Notes: generated by a model not told the origin, from the letters alone. 64,000 nt of DNA from Myroides phaeus (GCF_009799805.1 NZ_CP047050.1:1192001-1256000), one strand, 5' to 3'; positions 33,174 to 43,721 are shown, counted from the first letter of the stretch. A program made the numbers and translations.

Positions 33174-35615
33174 ATGAATATTGATACGAATGCTTTTTGT
33201 ACGTTTTTAGGAGCAGAGGTTTTGGGAGAGAATGCCCAAGATAATTTGACAATTACAAATATCTCTGTTGATAGTAGGTCTTTGTTAAATGATGAGCATA
33301 CGTTATTTTTTGCTTTGCAAGGAAAGAACCACAATGGGCACATATATATAAATGAGTTAATCACAAAAGGAGTTAAGTATTTTGTGGTATCAGAAGATAA
33401 TCTACCTAATGAAACTTCTGGTGTCGTTTATTTTAAAGTAAAGAATACATTAGCTGCTTTCCAAAAAGCAGCTAATTTTCATCGCAGTCATTTTAATTTA
33501 CCTGTAATTGGAATAACAGGAAGTAAAGGAAAGACTGTAGTGAAAGAATGGTTGAACTTTTTACTAAATGAAGAGTTCTCTGTTATAAAGAGTCCGAAGA
33601 GTTATAATTCTCAAACGGGAGTTCCTCTTTCTGTTTTTGGAATTGAGGAGAAACACAATCTTGGAATATTTGAAGTTGGTATTTCGACTATCGGTGAGAT
33701 GGAACGATTAGAGCCAATAGTTAAACCTACAATAGGTGTGTTTACTGCTATTACTGAAGAACACAGCGAAGGGTTTGAGAGTGTAGAACAAAAAATTCAA
33801 GAAAAGATTAAGTTGTTTACAAATGTTGATAACATCGTTTGTGAAGACGATATTCGCATTACCTCTTTCTTACCAAAAGACAAGTTGTATTGTTGGAGTT
33901 TTGACAATAAAGAAGCACAAGTTTTTGCGTCTTTGCAGAATGATACGTTAATAGTTACTCCAAATGCTAAATCTGCTTTTGAAGTTAATTTACCTTTTTC
34001 AGATAATGCTTCTGTTCGCAATATTCTTACCTGTATCACTACGATGCTATTAATGAATTATTCGACTGAAATAATTAAGCATCGCATAGAATTATTATAT
34101 CCAGTTGAATTGCGATTGCAGTTAAAAGACGGATTGAATAATTGTACTTTAATTGATGATGCTTATAATGCCGATTATCAGTCGTTAGTAATTGCCCTTG
34201 ACTTTTTAGAGAAACACAAGATAAATAAGTCTAAAACTGTTATTCTATCAGATGTGTTTAGAAGTGGTTTTGAAGAAGCTGAATTGTATGATTTAGTTCG
34301 TTCGTTACTCCTTAATAATAATATTACACGCTTAATAGGAATTGGGAATCATATAACAGAGTACTTATATGGTATTCCAAATACTTACTTATTTAAAACA
34401 ACAGAAGAGTTTCTTCAAAAAATGTCTGTTGAAGATTTTTCAGATGAGACAATTTTAATCAAGGGAGCAAGAGCATTTCGCTTTGATAAGATAGTTACTG
34501 CCTTGGAAACAAAAACGCACGAGACAGTTTTAGAGGTGAACTTAAATGCCATACGACATAATTTGAACTTCTACCGTTCTAAATTAGAAAGTAAGACTAA
34601 GATTATGGTTATGGTTAAGGCGTTTGGATATGGTAATGGTAGTTTTGAGATAGCAAAATTATTAGCACACGAGAACGTTGACTATTTAGGAGTGGCATTT
34701 GCGGATGAGGGTATTGATTTGCGTAAAGCAGGTGTTAATACTAAAATTATTGTAATGAATCCTGAGATAAGTACGTTTTCTGCTATGATTGCGTATGACT
34801 TAGAACCAGAGGTCTATTCTGTCAGAGAATTGAACGCTTTTCTAAAAGTAGCTCGTGAGCGCAATTGTTATCAATATCCAATTCACATTAAGTTAGACAC
34901 TGGAATGCATAGACACGGTTTTTTAACCAATGAACTTCAAGAGTTAGTAGAATTGCTAAAGACTACAAATGTTGTAGAAGTTAAGTCGATTTTTTCACAT
35001 TTATCGTCAAGTGATATGCCAGAGTATCGTGAATTTACTTTGGATCAGATTAATATGTTTACCAAAAATGCAGATTACTTAATGAGTAGTCTTGATATAC
35101 AACCTATACGTCATATTTTGAATACGTCTGGAGTTTATAATTTTTCAGCGTATCAAATGGAAATGGTTCGCGTTGGAATTGGTTTATATGGTGTAGGGAA
35201 TGATGAAGAGGAGATGAAACAATTACATAATGTAAGCACATTGAAAACACGTATTATGCAGATAAAAGAAATTGAAGATGCAGAAAGTGTTGGGTACGGA
35301 CGTCGCTTTAGAGCGGTTGGAAAAACGAAGATTGCAACAGTACCTATTGGGTATGCAGACGGCGTACATCGTTCTTGGGGAAATGGAGTAGGATATGTGT
35401 TAATTAATGGACAGCAAGCACCAATTGCTGGCTCAATATGTATGGATATGTTAATGGTTGATGTTACCGCAATTGATTGTGTAGAAGAGGATGAGGTAAT
35501 TATTTTCGGACAAGATTTACCAGTTACACTAATTGCGAATAGAATTAACACTATTCCGTATGAAATATTGACAAGTGTAGCACAACGTGTGAAAAGAATT
35601 TTTTATGAAGAGTAA
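33174..35615 (+). CDS. Bifunctional MurF ligase / alanine racemase
   Basis: 813 residues. Residues ~1-440 are a Mur ligase, UDP-MurNAc-tripeptide:D-Ala-D-Ala ligase, with the P-loop G-I-T-G-S-K-G-K-T near residue 115. Residues ~450-813 are a PLP alanine racemase, with the cofactor lysine in V-M-V-K-A-F-G-Y-G, and [15 protein letters not shown] and S-I-C-M-D-M of the active site. The fusion couples D-Ala supply to its use in peptidoglycan and is standard in Bacteroidota, so it is not an assembly error. The MscL gene follows closely. Confidence 0.96.
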   Translation: MNIDTNAFCTFLGAEVLGENAQDNLTITNISVDSRSLLNDEHTLFFALQGKNHNGHIYINELITKGVKYFVVSEDNLPNETSGVVYFKVKNTLAAFQKAANFHRSHFNLPVIGITGSKGKTVVKEWLNFLLNEEFSVIKSPKSYNSQTGVPLSVFGIEEKHNLGIFEVGISTIGEMERLEPIVKPTIGVFTAITEEHSEGFESVEQKIQEKIKLFTNVDNIVCEDDIRITSFLPKDKLYCWSFDNKEAQVFASLQNDTLIVTPNAKSAFEVNLPFSDNASVRNILTCITTMLLMNYSTEIIKHRIELLYPVELRLQLKDGLNNCTLIDDAYNADYQSLVIALDFLEKHKINKSKTVILSDVFRSGFEEAELYDLVRSLLLNNNITRLIGIGNHITEYLYGIPNTYLFKTTEEFLQKMSVEDFSDETILIKGARAFRFDKIVTALETKTHETVLEVNLNAIRHNLNFYRSKLESKTKIMVMVKAFGYGNGSFEIAKLLAHENVDYLGVAFADEGIDLRKAGVNTKIIVMNPEISTFSAMIAYDLEPEVYSVRELNAFLKVARERNCYQYPIHIKLDTGMHRHGFLTNELQELVELLKTTNVVEVKSIFSHLSSSDMPEYREFTLDQINMFTKNADYLMSSLDIQPIRHILNTSGVYNFSAYQMEMVRVGIGLYGVGNDEEEMKQLHNVSTLKTRIMQIKEIEDAESVGYGRRFRAVGKTKIATVPIGYADGVHRSWGNGVGYVLINGQQAPIAGSICMDMLMVDVTAIDCVEEDEVIIFGQDLPVTLIANRINTIPYEILTSVAQRVKRIFYEE

Positions 35616-35623
35616 ATTTGTAC

Positions 35624-35631
35624 TATTTTTG
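35624..35631 (+). promoter_or_regulatory. -7 box upstream of mscL
   Basis: TATTTTTG, perfect -7 box, 34 bp before the mscL ATG. It begins 8 bp after the murF-alr stop codon, so mscL has its own promoter. Confidence 0.5.
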
Positions 35632-35665
35632 CTCACTTAAACTCAATACTAAAAAAAAGAAGACT

Positions 35666-36130
35666 ATGGGATTTGTAAAAGAATTTAAAGAATTCGCTGT
35701 CAAGGGTAATGTAATGGACCTTGCAGTTGGGGTAATTATCGGTGGTGCATTTGGTAAAATTGTTACCAGTGCTGTAAACGATGTAATTATGCCGCTTGTA
35801 TCTGCTGTAATTGGTACACCAGATTTTTCAAATATGTATACAGTGTTAAAAGGTACTGTTACAGAAGGAGCTGCATTGGCAGATGCTAAAGCTGTAGAAG
35901 GAGCTGTAGTTTTTGCTTATGGTAATTTCATTACTGAAGTGATTAGTTTCTTATTATTAGCTTTAGTTGTATTTATGCTTGTTAAAGGGATAAATAAATT
36001 AAGAGAAGCAGAAGAGAAATTAACTAAAAAGAAAGAAGAAGAAGCTGCTCCTGCTGTTGAAGAGCCAAAAGGACCGTCACAAGAGGAGTTGTTATCTGAG
36101 ATCCGTGATTTGTTAAGAAATCAAAAGTAA
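35666..36130 (+). CDS. mscL: Large-conductance mechanosensitive channel MscL
   Basis: 154 residues. The pore helix reads [20 protein letters not shown], almost diagnostic of MscL. A second membrane helix sits near residues 85-110, then a Glu/Lys-rich cytoplasmic helix. An upstream in-frame start at 35618 would add 16 residues but would overlap the promoter; the ATG at 35666 is the conserved start. The channel is the last-resort osmotic release valve. Confidence 0.96.
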   Translation: MGFVKEFKEFAVKGNVMDLAVGVIIGGAFGKIVTSAVNDVIMPLVSAVIGTPDFSNMYTVLKGTVTEGAALADAKAVEGAVVFAYGNFITEVISFLLLALVVFMLVKGINKLREAEEKLTKKKEEEAAPAVEEPKGPSQEELLSEIRDLLRNQK

Positions 36131-36172
36131 AAGTTAACTTTCATTAGGTTAAATAAAACAATATATGTTGTT

Positions 36173-36204
36173 AAAGCCACGTTTAAACAAACGTGGCTTT
36201 TTTT
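36173..36204 (+). terminator. Rho-independent terminator after mscL
   Basis: AAAGCCACGTTT (36173-36184) pairs with AAACGTGGCTTT (36189-36200) over 12 bp around AAAC, then Ts. Confidence 0.92.
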
Positions 36205-36291
36205 ATGCTAATTATTGATTGTGTTATTTTTATATATTTTAATGCGTTTTTTTCTGTAAAAAAGCCTAAATGATGAATAAAGTAGTAGTTA

Positions 36292-36299
36292 TATCTTTG
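36292..36299 (+). promoter_or_regulatory. -7 box upstream of the SusC operon
   Basis: TATCTTTG, perfect -7 box 95 bp before the susC-like ATG. The region between is AT-rich, with no sigma/anti-sigma or regulator gene nearby. Confidence 0.45.
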
Positions 36300-36394
36300 T
36301 TAAATAATATTTTATAAAAACTTAAATCAAGGTTGACTTTGTGGAATTTTTGTTAGTTATTTGTTAACGATAAAATAATAAATAGTTAATAAGT

Positions 36395-39300
36395 ATGAGG
36401 AAATTTCTACTTCATTTCTTTTTGATGTTTATGACGCTTACTATAAGTGGTAGCGTATATGCTCAAAATAAAGAAATTAAAGGTAAAGTTGTAGCTGCAG
36501 ATGACGGTATGTCATTACCAGGTGCGACTGTGTTTATTAAAGGCACAAAAGAAGGAGTTCAAACTGATTTAGACGGTAATTACTCTATTAAAGTTAAGAG
36601 TAATGAAACTGTATTAGTTTTTGAATTCATGGGATTCAACACTGTTGAAAAAAAGGTAGGAGCGCAATCTATTGTTAACGTATCTTTAGCTGAGGCTACA
36701 GAAATGATTGATGAAGTTGTTATTACTACAGGTTATGAAAAGCTTTCTAAAAGAACTTTCACAGGAGCGGTAAGTACTATTTCTGAAAAAGAATTGAAAG
36801 TAGATGGTGTAGCTGACGTAAGTAGAATGATTGAAGGTAAAGCTGCAGGGGTTTCAGTACAAAACGTTACTGGTACTTTTGGTTCTGCTCCTAAAATCAC
36901 TGTTCGTGGTTCATCATCAATTCTTGGAGACACTAAACCATTATGGGTTATTGATGGTGTTGTTCAAGAGGATATCGTAAACGTTTCTTTCCAAGACTTA
37001 GCTTCTGGAAACTCTGAAACTTTATTAAGTTCTGCTATTGCAGGATTGAACAGTAATGATGTTGTTAGTATCGAAATCTTAAAAGATGCTTCTGCTACTT
37101 CTATCTACGGTTCTCGTGCAATGAATGGTGTTGTTGTTATTACAACTAAATCTGGTATCAAAGATTCTCCAATGAGAATTAACTATACTATGGAAAATGC
37201 TATTCGTACTGTGCCAAGTTATGCACAATATGATATTTTAAACTCTCAAGAAAATATGTCTATTTTACAAGAGATGTCAGGAAAAGGATTGTTAGAGTAT
37301 CCTGATGTTGTTCAAAATAGATATGGTGGAGTTTACAACTTATTAGCTCGTTCTATGGGACAAGTTAATCCTGATGGATCATTTGTTGTAAGTAACTTTA
37401 ATTCTGATAAAAATAAGTTTTTACAGCCGTATGAAATGGCTAATACAAACTGGTTCAAAGAGTTATTTAGACCAAGTATTACTCAAAACCATACTTTAAG
37501 CTTCTCTGGAGGTGGTAAAAACAATGCATACTTTACATCTATTGGATACTACACTGATCCAGGATGGACTATTGCTGACCAAGTACGTAGATTAACTATT
37601 AATACAAAAAATACTTTCTTCGTTACAGATAAATTTAATTTATCATTTGGTGTTAACTTCTCTAACCGTGATCAAAAAGCGCCAGGAAGTTACAGTAGTA
37701 AAACTGACGTAGTTAATGGTGGTACTTCAAGAGACTTTGATATCAACCCATTTAGCTATGCTTTAAATACATCAAGAACTTTACGTGCTTATGATGGAAG
37801 TGGTAACTACGAGTATTACCGTATGAACTGGGCTCCTTTTAACGTATTGAATGAGTTAGAAAATAACGAAATCGATATGAACGTTAAAGATATTAAAGCT
37901 CAAATTGATGCTGAATATAAAATTTTACCTAAGTTAACTTATAATGGTAGTGCGTCTGTACGTTATGCAATGTCAAAACGTGACCACAATATTTATGAAG
38001 GATCTAACGTGGTTGGTGCTTATAATGCAAACGAAACAACTATCGTTAACAAACAAAATATTTTCTTATATCAAGATCCAAACGATCCTGATGGAATTAA
38101 AGTTCCTGTTTTACCAGAAGGTGGTATCAGATACCGTCACAACAATAACTTATTAGCTTATAACGTAAGAAACAGTATTAGCTATAAAGATGTTTTCGCT
38201 GATAAACACGAATTAGAAGCATTTGTTGGTACTGAAATGCGTTCAGTAGATAGAAATTATGACTATTTAAGTGCTTTCGGATTACAATTTAATAAAGGAT
38301 ATGTTCCTTATACTGACCCTCGTCTATTAGAAAAAATTATTTCTGATGGTGGAACTTATTATGAGTTTGATGAAGAGCGTGAAAGAACTGTAGGTTTCTT
38401 TGGTAAAGCTTCTTATATCTATGATAACAGATATATCTTGTCTTTAACTGGACGTTATGATGGTTCTAACAGACAAGGAGATAGTAATGCTTCTCGTTGG
38501 TTACCAACTTGGACTGTTTCTGGAAAATGGAATGCTAAACAAGAGAAATTCTTATTGGATAATGAAACAATCAGTAACTTAAGCTTCAGAGGTTCTTACG
38601 GATTAACTGCTACTGCAGGTCCTGCTACTAACTCTTTAGCTATTTACAAAAGTATGATTACTGATAGACAATTTACTGGAGAAAGAGAGCCAGGATTAGA
38701 AATCGAAGATTTACAAAACGGTGATTTAACTTGGGAAAAACAACACGAATTAAACGTTGGATTTGACTTAGGTTTATGGAATAATAGAGTTCAATTAGTA
38801 GTTGATGCTTATCAAAGAAAAGCGTTTGACTTAATTGATGTTGTAACAACAAGTGGTATTGGTGGACAAAGATCTAAATTAGGTAATAATGCAGATATGA
38901 CTACTAAAGGTATTGAGGTAGCTTTAACTACAAGAAATATTAGTACTCCTGATTTTAACTGGACTACTACTATTAATGCTTCTTACTACGATCAAGAAAT
39001 TACAAGACTTCAGAATATTTCGAGAGTTATTGATTTAGTTGGTCCTACAGGAGGTAATGTAGTTGGAAGAGCAAGAAACAGTATTTATTCTTACCAATTT
39101 ACAGGATTAAACGGAGAAGGTCTTCCTACTTTCGTTTTAGCTGATGGTGTTACTAATAACGTGTTTGGAGCTAACTTCCAAGATAGAACTGACATCACAG
39201 GATATTTAAAATATGAAGGATCTGTTGAGCCTAACAAATCTTTAGGTATTACAAATACTTTTAGTTACAAAAACTGGTCATTAAATGTTTTCATTGTGGC

Positions 39301-39751
39301 TTCAGGTGGTAACAAAATTAGATTAAACCCAGATTTCAAAGGAAATTATACAGACTTAGATGTATTCACTAAATCTTTCCAAAATAGATGGATTAATCCT
39401 GGTGATGAGCACATAACTGATATTCCTACTATTGCTTCTGCTTGGCAGATTGCTAACTACGGTAGCTCAAATATTAGTAAAGCTTATAATACGTATAACT
39501 ATTCTGATGCACGTATTGTTGATGGTGGTTTCGTAAGATTAAAAGATGTTTCTTTAAGCTACGAGTTCCCTGATTTGTTAAAGAAACAATTGAAATTATC
39601 TAATTTCTCAGTTAGAGCTACAGCAAGTAACCCTTGGTTGATTTATGCTGACAAGAAATTAAATGGACAAGATCCTGAGTTCTTTAGAAGTGGTGGTGTT
39701 GCAATGCCAGTAACTACGCAATACACTTTAACTTTAAATGTAGGATTCTAA
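36395..39751 (+). CDS. SusC/RagA-family TonB-linked outer membrane protein
   Basis: 1118 residues. Signal peptide (cleavage near S-V-Y-A-Q, residue 24), a carboxypeptidase-D regulatory-like domain (about 25-110, I-K-G-K-V-V-A-A-D-D-G), then the plug domain with A-T-S-I-Y-G-S-R-A-M-N-G-V-V-V-I-T-T, the SusC/RagA signature, and a 22-strand barrel ending in an aromatic residue. It imports an oligomeric nutrient with the SusD partner that follows 10 nt later. The substrate is not evident. A zinc metallopeptidase in the same operon suggests peptide or protein rather than glycan. Confidence 0.95.
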   Translation: MRKFLLHFFLMFMTLTISGSVYAQNKEIKGKVVAADDGMSLPGATVFIKGTKEGVQTDLDGNYSIKVKSNETVLVFEFMGFNTVEKKVGAQSIVNVSLAEATEMIDEVVITTGYEKLSKRTFTGAVSTISEKELKVDGVADVSRMIEGKAAGVSVQNVTGTFGSAPKITVRGSSSILGDTKPLWVIDGVVQEDIVNVSFQDLASGNSETLLSSAIAGLNSNDVVSIEILKDASATSIYGSRAMNGVVVITTKSGIKDSPMRINYTMENAIRTVPSYAQYDILNSQENMSILQEMSGKGLLEYPDVVQNRYGGVYNLLARSMGQVNPDGSFVVSNFNSDKNKFLQPYEMANTNWFKELFRPSITQNHTLSFSGGGKNNAYFTSIGYYTDPGWTIADQVRRLTINTKNTFFVTDKFNLSFGVNFSNRDQKAPGSYSSKTDVVNGGTSRDFDINPFSYALNTSRTLRAYDGSGNYEYYRMNWAPFNVLNELENNEIDMNVKDIKAQIDAEYKILPKLTYNGSASVRYAMSKRDHNIYEGSNVVGAYNANETTIVNKQNIFLYQDPNDPDGIKVPVLPEGGIRYRHNNNLLAYNVRNSISYKDVFADKHELEAFVGTEMRSVDRNYDYLSAFGLQFNKGYVPYTDPRLLEKIISDGGTYYEFDEERERTVGFFGKASYIYDNRYILSLTGRYDGSNRQGDSNASRWLPTWTVSGKWNAKQEKFLLDNETISNLSFRGSYGLTATAGPATNSLAIYKSMITDRQFTGEREPGLEIEDLQNGDLTWEKQHELNVGFDLGLWNNRVQLVVDAYQRKAFDLIDVVTTSGIGGQRSKLGNNADMTTKGIEVALTTRNISTPDFNWTTTINASYYDQEITRLQNISRVIDLVGPTGGNVVGRARNSIYSYQFTGLNGEGLPTFVLADGVTNNVFGANFQDRTDITGYLKYEGSVEPNKSLGITNTFSYKNWSLNVFIVASGGNKIRLNPDFKGNYTDLDVFTKSFQNRWINPGDEHITDIPTIASAWQIANYGSSNISKAYNTYNYSDARIVDGGFVRLKDVSLSYEFPDLLKKQLKLSNFSVRATASNPWLIYADKKLNGQDPEFFRSGGVAMPVTTQYTLTLNVGF

Positions 39752-39761
39752 ATTATAGATT

Positions 39762-41279
39762 ATGAAAAGAGTTAAAATATTAATTGCAAGCTTAATATTA
39801 GCTGCAAGTTTTACATCATGTAGTGATTTCTTATCTGAGATTCCAGATAACAGAACTCAGTTAGACTCTTCTGTAAAAATTGGAGAGCTTTTAGTTACTG
39901 CTTATCCTCAGTATGGTTATCCTTCATTTACAGAGTTAATGTCTGATAACGTTTGGGATTGTGGAGATGAAACAATGACAATTGACTATCATTTATCAGA
40001 ATTTAAATGGGAGTTAGAAGAGAGAATATCTCAAGATTCACCTTCTGCTTATTGGGATGGTTGTTATAAAGCTATTGCTGCTGCAAACGAGGCGTTAGAT
40101 GCTATTGATAAGCTTGGTAATGATGACGGTAAATTAAACGCATTAAGAGGTGAAGCATTAATGGCGAGAGCTTATGCACACCATATGTTAGTTCAATTAT
40201 GGTCTAAAGCTTATAATCCAGCTACAGCTGCTTCAGATGTTGGTATTCCATACGTAAATAAACCAGAGCGTAAATTAATTCAAGAGTATTCAAGAGGTAC
40301 TGTTCAAGAAGTTTATGCAAATATTGAAAAGGATTTATTAGAAGGTCTTCCATTATTAACGGATAATTATAAACAACCGAAATTTCACTTTAATAGAACA
40401 GCAGGACATGCATTTGCATCTCGTTTCTATCTAACTATGGGGAATTTTGAGAAGGTTTTAGAACATTCAGAATATTTAGCTGCTAATCCAAGTGCTTTTA
40501 TTAGAGATTATGCTGAATTTAATGCAATTAACTTAAATGCTAAATTCCAACAGTATAGTAGACCATCTGTTAGAACTAACTTATTGTTAACTACTGCTGT
40601 TTCTTCTTATAACCGTTATAATAGATATTCTCGCTTCTGGTTAACAGGTGCTGACGAAGGAATCATTATGGGTGCGACTATTCAAAGTCAAGGTATAATT
40701 AACTCGAAAAACCCTTGGAATAAATGGTGGTTATATGATTCTGGTTCTTTCAATGGTCAAAAAACTATGGTTTATCCTAAATTAGGAGAGTACTTTAGAT
40801 TAGATGATCCATCTGCTGGAACTGGGTTACCTTTCGTTAACTTTGTATTATTGAGTAACGATGAGGTTTATCTTAATAGATTAGAAGCTTTAGTAATGAC
40901 TAATAGAGTTCAAGAAGCTGTTGACGGATTGAACTTCTTTTTAGCAGCTCGTACTGAAGGGTATGTTGCTTCTTCTGATAAGAAAGTTGATATTGCTAAA
41001 TTGAAAGCATTATATCCTGCTGAAGAAGGTTATTTAACACCTGCCTTTGAAATGACAAATGAACAAGCTATTGTTATGAATGCTATTTTAGAAGCAAAAC
41101 GTAGAGAGTTTATTCAAGAAGGACAAAGATGGTTCGATGTTAAGCGTTTCAATATTGTTGTAACACATGAATTTGTTTCAGGAGAGAAGTTAGTATTAGG
41201 AAAAGATGACCCAAGACGTCAATTACCTTTACCTCTACACGTAACAGCTGCTGGAATACCAGATAACCCAAGAAACTAA
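39762..41279 (+). CDS. SusD/RagB-family nutrient-binding lipoprotein
   Basis: 505 residues with a lipobox (S-F-T-S-C, then S-D-F-L). TPR-like helices characteristic of SusD occupy residues ~60-250 (A-Y-A-H-H-M-L-V-Q-L-W) and the C-terminal R-R-E-F-I-Q-E-G-Q-R-W-F-D-V-K-R motif is the family's most conserved part. It sits on the cell surface as the lid of the SusC barrel. It lies 10 nt after susC and 7 nt before the metallopeptidase gene. Confidence 0.95.
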   Translation: MKRVKILIASLILAASFTSCSDFLSEIPDNRTQLDSSVKIGELLVTAYPQYGYPSFTELMSDNVWDCGDETMTIDYHLSEFKWELEERISQDSPSAYWDGCYKAIAAANEALDAIDKLGNDDGKLNALRGEALMARAYAHHMLVQLWSKAYNPATAASDVGIPYVNKPERKLIQEYSRGTVQEVYANIEKDLLEGLPLLTDNYKQPKFHFNRTAGHAFASRFYLTMGNFEKVLEHSEYLAANPSAFIRDYAEFNAINLNAKFQQYSRPSVRTNLLLTTAVSSYNRYNRYSRFWLTGADEGIIMGATIQSQGIINSKNPWNKWWLYDSGSFNGQKTMVYPKLGEYFRLDDPSAGTGLPFVNFVLLSNDEVYLNRLEALVMTNRVQEAVDGLNFFLAARTEGYVASSDKKVDIAKLKALYPAEEGYLTPAFEMTNEQAIVMNAILEAKRREFIQEGQRWFDVKRFNIVVTHEFVSGEKLVLGKDDPRRQLPLPLHVTAAGIPDNPRN

Positions 41280-41286
41280 TTTGACT

Positions 41287-42144
41287 ATGAAGAAAATTGT
41301 AAGATTTGTAAGTTTATGTTGTTTAACTGCTATGTTCGGTTTAACAGCATGTTCTCAAGAAGATAGTTTAGGGGATTCAAGATTAGATACTACTCCTGAA
41401 CAAAAAAATGCGTTGGATACATGGATTGATGATAACTACACTTATCCATACAATATGGCTGTTTTTTATAAATGGGATCCATATAAAGTTGACCAAGCAC
41501 GTTTTTTAACTCCGATTGAAGTAAATAAAGTACAACCAGCTCTTGAAGTAATTAAGACTATTTGGTTAGATAGTTACAAAGAAATTGCTGGGGAAATGTT
41601 TGTTAAGAAAACTGCACCAAGAGAATTGGTAATGGTTGGGTCAGTAAATGCTAACACAACTAATACTGTAACTTTAGGGTTAGCTGAGCAAGGTGTAAGA
41701 ATTTCTTTATTCTCAATGAATTATTTAGATACTAAGAATAAAGCAGAAGTTGAAGAATTTATTCATACTATTCAACACGAATATGTTCACATTTTAAACC
41801 AAGCTATTCCTTTTGATGAAGGAGAATATGGTAAGATTAGTGGTGCATATAGAGGTGACTGGCAAAATGGTAAATTACCAGAAGCATTTAAGTTAGGATT
41901 TATTTCTACTTACGCTCGTTCTAATGCTACTGAGGATTTTGCAGAACAAGCTTCTTGGATGTTAAAGGATATCAATGCTTATAACAAATTGGTGAAAGAT
42001 AATCCATATCCAGAAGGAAAAGCTAAGATTCAACAAAAGGAGGCTTTCGTAGTTAAATATTACAAAGAAGCATTCGGAATTGATTTTTATGAGCTTTGTA
42101 ACTTAACAACTGCAAATACAGAGAAAGCTGTTAACAAAAAATAA
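41287..42144 (+). CDS. Substrate import-associated zinc metallohydrolase lipoprotein
   Basis: 285 residues. Type II signal peptide (lipobox G-L-T-A-C). The zinc motif H-E-Y-V-H, in T-I-Q-H-E-Y-V-H-I-L near residue 160, marks the HExxH lipoproteins that travel with SusC/SusD pairs (TIGR04549 type). A downstream Glu, in A-T-E-D-F-A-E near 218, is a candidate third ligand. I took the ATG at 41287, not the TTG at 41281, because it starts the signal peptide. It probably cuts a protein or peptide on the cell surface before import. Confidence 0.88.
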   Translation: MKKIVRFVSLCCLTAMFGLTACSQEDSLGDSRLDTTPEQKNALDTWIDDNYTYPYNMAVFYKWDPYKVDQARFLTPIEVNKVQPALEVIKTIWLDSYKEIAGEMFVKKTAPRELVMVGSVNANTTNTVTLGLAEQGVRISLFSMNYLDTKNKAEVEEFIHTIQHEYVHILNQAIPFDEGEYGKISGAYRGDWQNGKLPEAFKLGFISTYARSNATEDFAEQASWMLKDINAYNKLVKDNPYPEGKAKIQQKEAFVVKYYKEAFGIDFYELCNLTTANTEKAVNKK

Positions 42145-42153
42145 AAGTTAGAG

Positions 42154-42990
42154 ATGAGAAAAAATATATTAAAAGCTTTTATTGCTTTTGGAGCAATAGC
42201 TATGTTTGCTTCTTGTAGTAGTGATAACTTTGAAAGTAAGTTTGATGAAAATCCAACTGAACGTTTTGAGAATAGAAAAAAAGATTTAACAAACGATCTT
42301 TTATCAAGCGAGTTCGGATGGAAAGCTACCTACTTTACGAATGATCAAAAATTCGGTGGTTATACGCACTTAATGAAATTTAAAGATGCTACTAACGTTG
42401 AAATGATTAGTGATTTTGATTATCAAAGCTATAATGGTTTGAAAGTTATAGAAAGTGAGTATAAAATCGGATGGAGTACTACTGTAAGCTTGATGTTTAA
42501 TACTCCTAACCATATTCATATGTTAGGAAATAATCAAATCGCACCTGGTAAAAAAGGAAAAGGTTTTGAAGGAGACTTTGAGTTCTTGTTTAATGCTAAA
42601 AATGGACTTGATTTAGATTTCATTACTGTTAGAAGTGGTGTGAATGTTAAATTCGAAAGAGCTCAAGAGAGCGATTGGGAAGATATTAAATTCCATTACG
42701 ATACTAAGAATGCATTGAATGTAAAGAGAAATTTAGTATTAGTTGAAAATGGTGAAGAAACTACATTTAGTTTCCAATTTGACAGAAATACAAGATGGGC
42801 TTGGGTTTTAAATGCTGATCAAACAGAATCTGTAAATGGTACTGGTGGTATTGGAATCGGGTTTAGAAAAGATGGAATTGTTATTAGTCCAGCTATCGAA
42901 TTCGAAGATGGAACTTCAGTTTCGGAATTTGTTAAAGATGGAACTACTTATGTAGCACAAGTTGGTACTAACAGAGTTATTATCAAATAA
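42154..42990 (+). CDS. DUF4302-family lipoprotein
   Basis: 278 residues, with a lipobox (M-F-A-S-C) followed by S-S-D-N-F-E, close to the flavobacterial surface-export signal. The start of the mature part, E-R-F-E-N-R-K-K-D-L-T, and the G-W-K-A-T-Y-F motif match DUF4302, a family that accompanies SusC/SusD/HExxH operons. It probably binds substrate at the surface. Last gene of the operon; a strong terminator follows. Confidence 0.82.
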   Translation: MRKNILKAFIAFGAIAMFASCSSDNFESKFDENPTERFENRKKDLTNDLLSSEFGWKATYFTNDQKFGGYTHLMKFKDATNVEMISDFDYQSYNGLKVIESEYKIGWSTTVSLMFNTPNHIHMLGNNQIAPGKKGKGFEGDFEFLFNAKNGLDLDFITVRSGVNVKFERAQESDWEDIKFHYDTKNALNVKRNLVLVENGEETTFSFQFDRNTRWAWVLNADQTESVNGTGGIGIGFRKDGIVISPAIEFEDGTSVSEFVKDGTTYVAQVGTNRVIIK

Positions 42991-42995
42991 ATTTT

Positions 42996-43025
42996 AAAAG
43001 AGCCGCGATAGCGGCTCTTTTTTTT
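42996..43025 (+). terminator. Rho-independent terminator of the SusC/SusD operon
   Basis: AAAAGAGCCGC, GATA loop, GCGGCTCTTTT, extended by Ts to 43025. GC-rich stem, so it should be efficient. Confidence 0.93.
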
Positions 43026-43039
43026 GTCTTGTATTGTAG

Positions 43040-43047
43040 TATCTTTG
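43040..43047 (+). promoter_or_regulatory. -7 box for the phosphopantetheinyl transferase gene
   Basis: TATCTTTG, perfect -7 box 24 bp before the ATG. Confidence 0.5.
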
Positions 43048-43071
43048 AATCTCATTTATTAAAGCAAAAGA

Positions 43072-43683
43072 ATGCCATTATTAAAGGTTACAGATACAGG
43101 AAATGCTATTGTTTATCTTTGGAGGATTGAAGAATCTGTTGAAGAACTACTTGCTGGAGTAAACTTGCGAGAGGCAAGTAGTACTCGTTTAAGCAGTATG
43201 AAATCTGAGGTTCACAAACAAGGATTTTTAAGCATTAGACAATTACTTAAAGTTGCTGGATATAGCGATAGTGAGTTGCTATATGATACTAATGGCAAAC
43301 CTTATCTAACAGATAAGAAGTGTATTTCTATTTCGCATTCATTTCAATATGCTACGATTATTATAAGTAATGAAAATGTAGGTATTGACATAGAAATGAA
43401 AAGAGAAAAGATTAAGCGTATTGCAGCTAAGTTTTGTAGTTTAAATGAGTTAGCAGCTGTTGAGGAAAGCGATAATGATATTCTCGAATTAACAACAATT
43501 TGGTGTGCAAAAGAGGCTATGTTTAAAATGTGTGACTCTCGTAGTTTAAGTTTTAAAGATCATATGTCTGTCGATGTTAGGCAAAGTATTTGTGAGGTGA
43601 ATGCTAAAGCGTTCAATAAACAATTTAGTTTTGAAAGTGTTGACTTAGAAGATTTTTTATTAGTCTATGCTTTTGAAAAATAG
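43072..43683 (+). CDS. 4'-phosphopantetheinyl transferase
   Basis: 203 residues of the Sfp/AcpT superfamily. The magnesium motif reads V-G-I-D-I-E near residue 103 and W-C-A-K-E-A-M-F-K near 144, with the S-I-S-H-S motif before them. It moves the phosphopantetheine arm from CoA to acyl or peptidyl carrier proteins. The length fits the short bacterial type. It may serve the fatty acid ACP or secondary metabolism; nothing nearby decides this. Confidence 0.9.
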   Translation: MPLLKVTDTGNAIVYLWRIEESVEELLAGVNLREASSTRLSSMKSEVHKQGFLSIRQLLKVAGYSDSELLYDTNGKPYLTDKKCISISHSFQYATIIISNENVGIDIEMKREKIKRIAAKFCSLNELAAVEESDNDILELTTIWCAKEAMFKMCDSRSLSFKDHMSVDVRQSICEVNAKAFNKQFSFESVDLEDFLLVYAFEK

Positions 43684-43691
43684 AATAATAG

Positions 43692-43721
43692 TTTGTTTAT
43701 AACTCTAAAATTGTATTTTTG
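43692..43721 (+). promoter_or_regulatory. Promoter of the Bax inhibitor-1-like gene
   Basis: TTTG (43692-43695), 18 bp, TATTTTTG (43714-43721): perfect Bacteroidota -33 and -7 elements, 22 bp before the ATG. Confidence 0.75.

Noticed and set aside
35153..35551. Antisense open reading frame of 132 codons in the alanine racemase region
   Set aside because: It is the complement of a well conserved enzyme domain, has a Ser/Thr/Pro/Ile-rich composition typical of shadow frames and no start signals.
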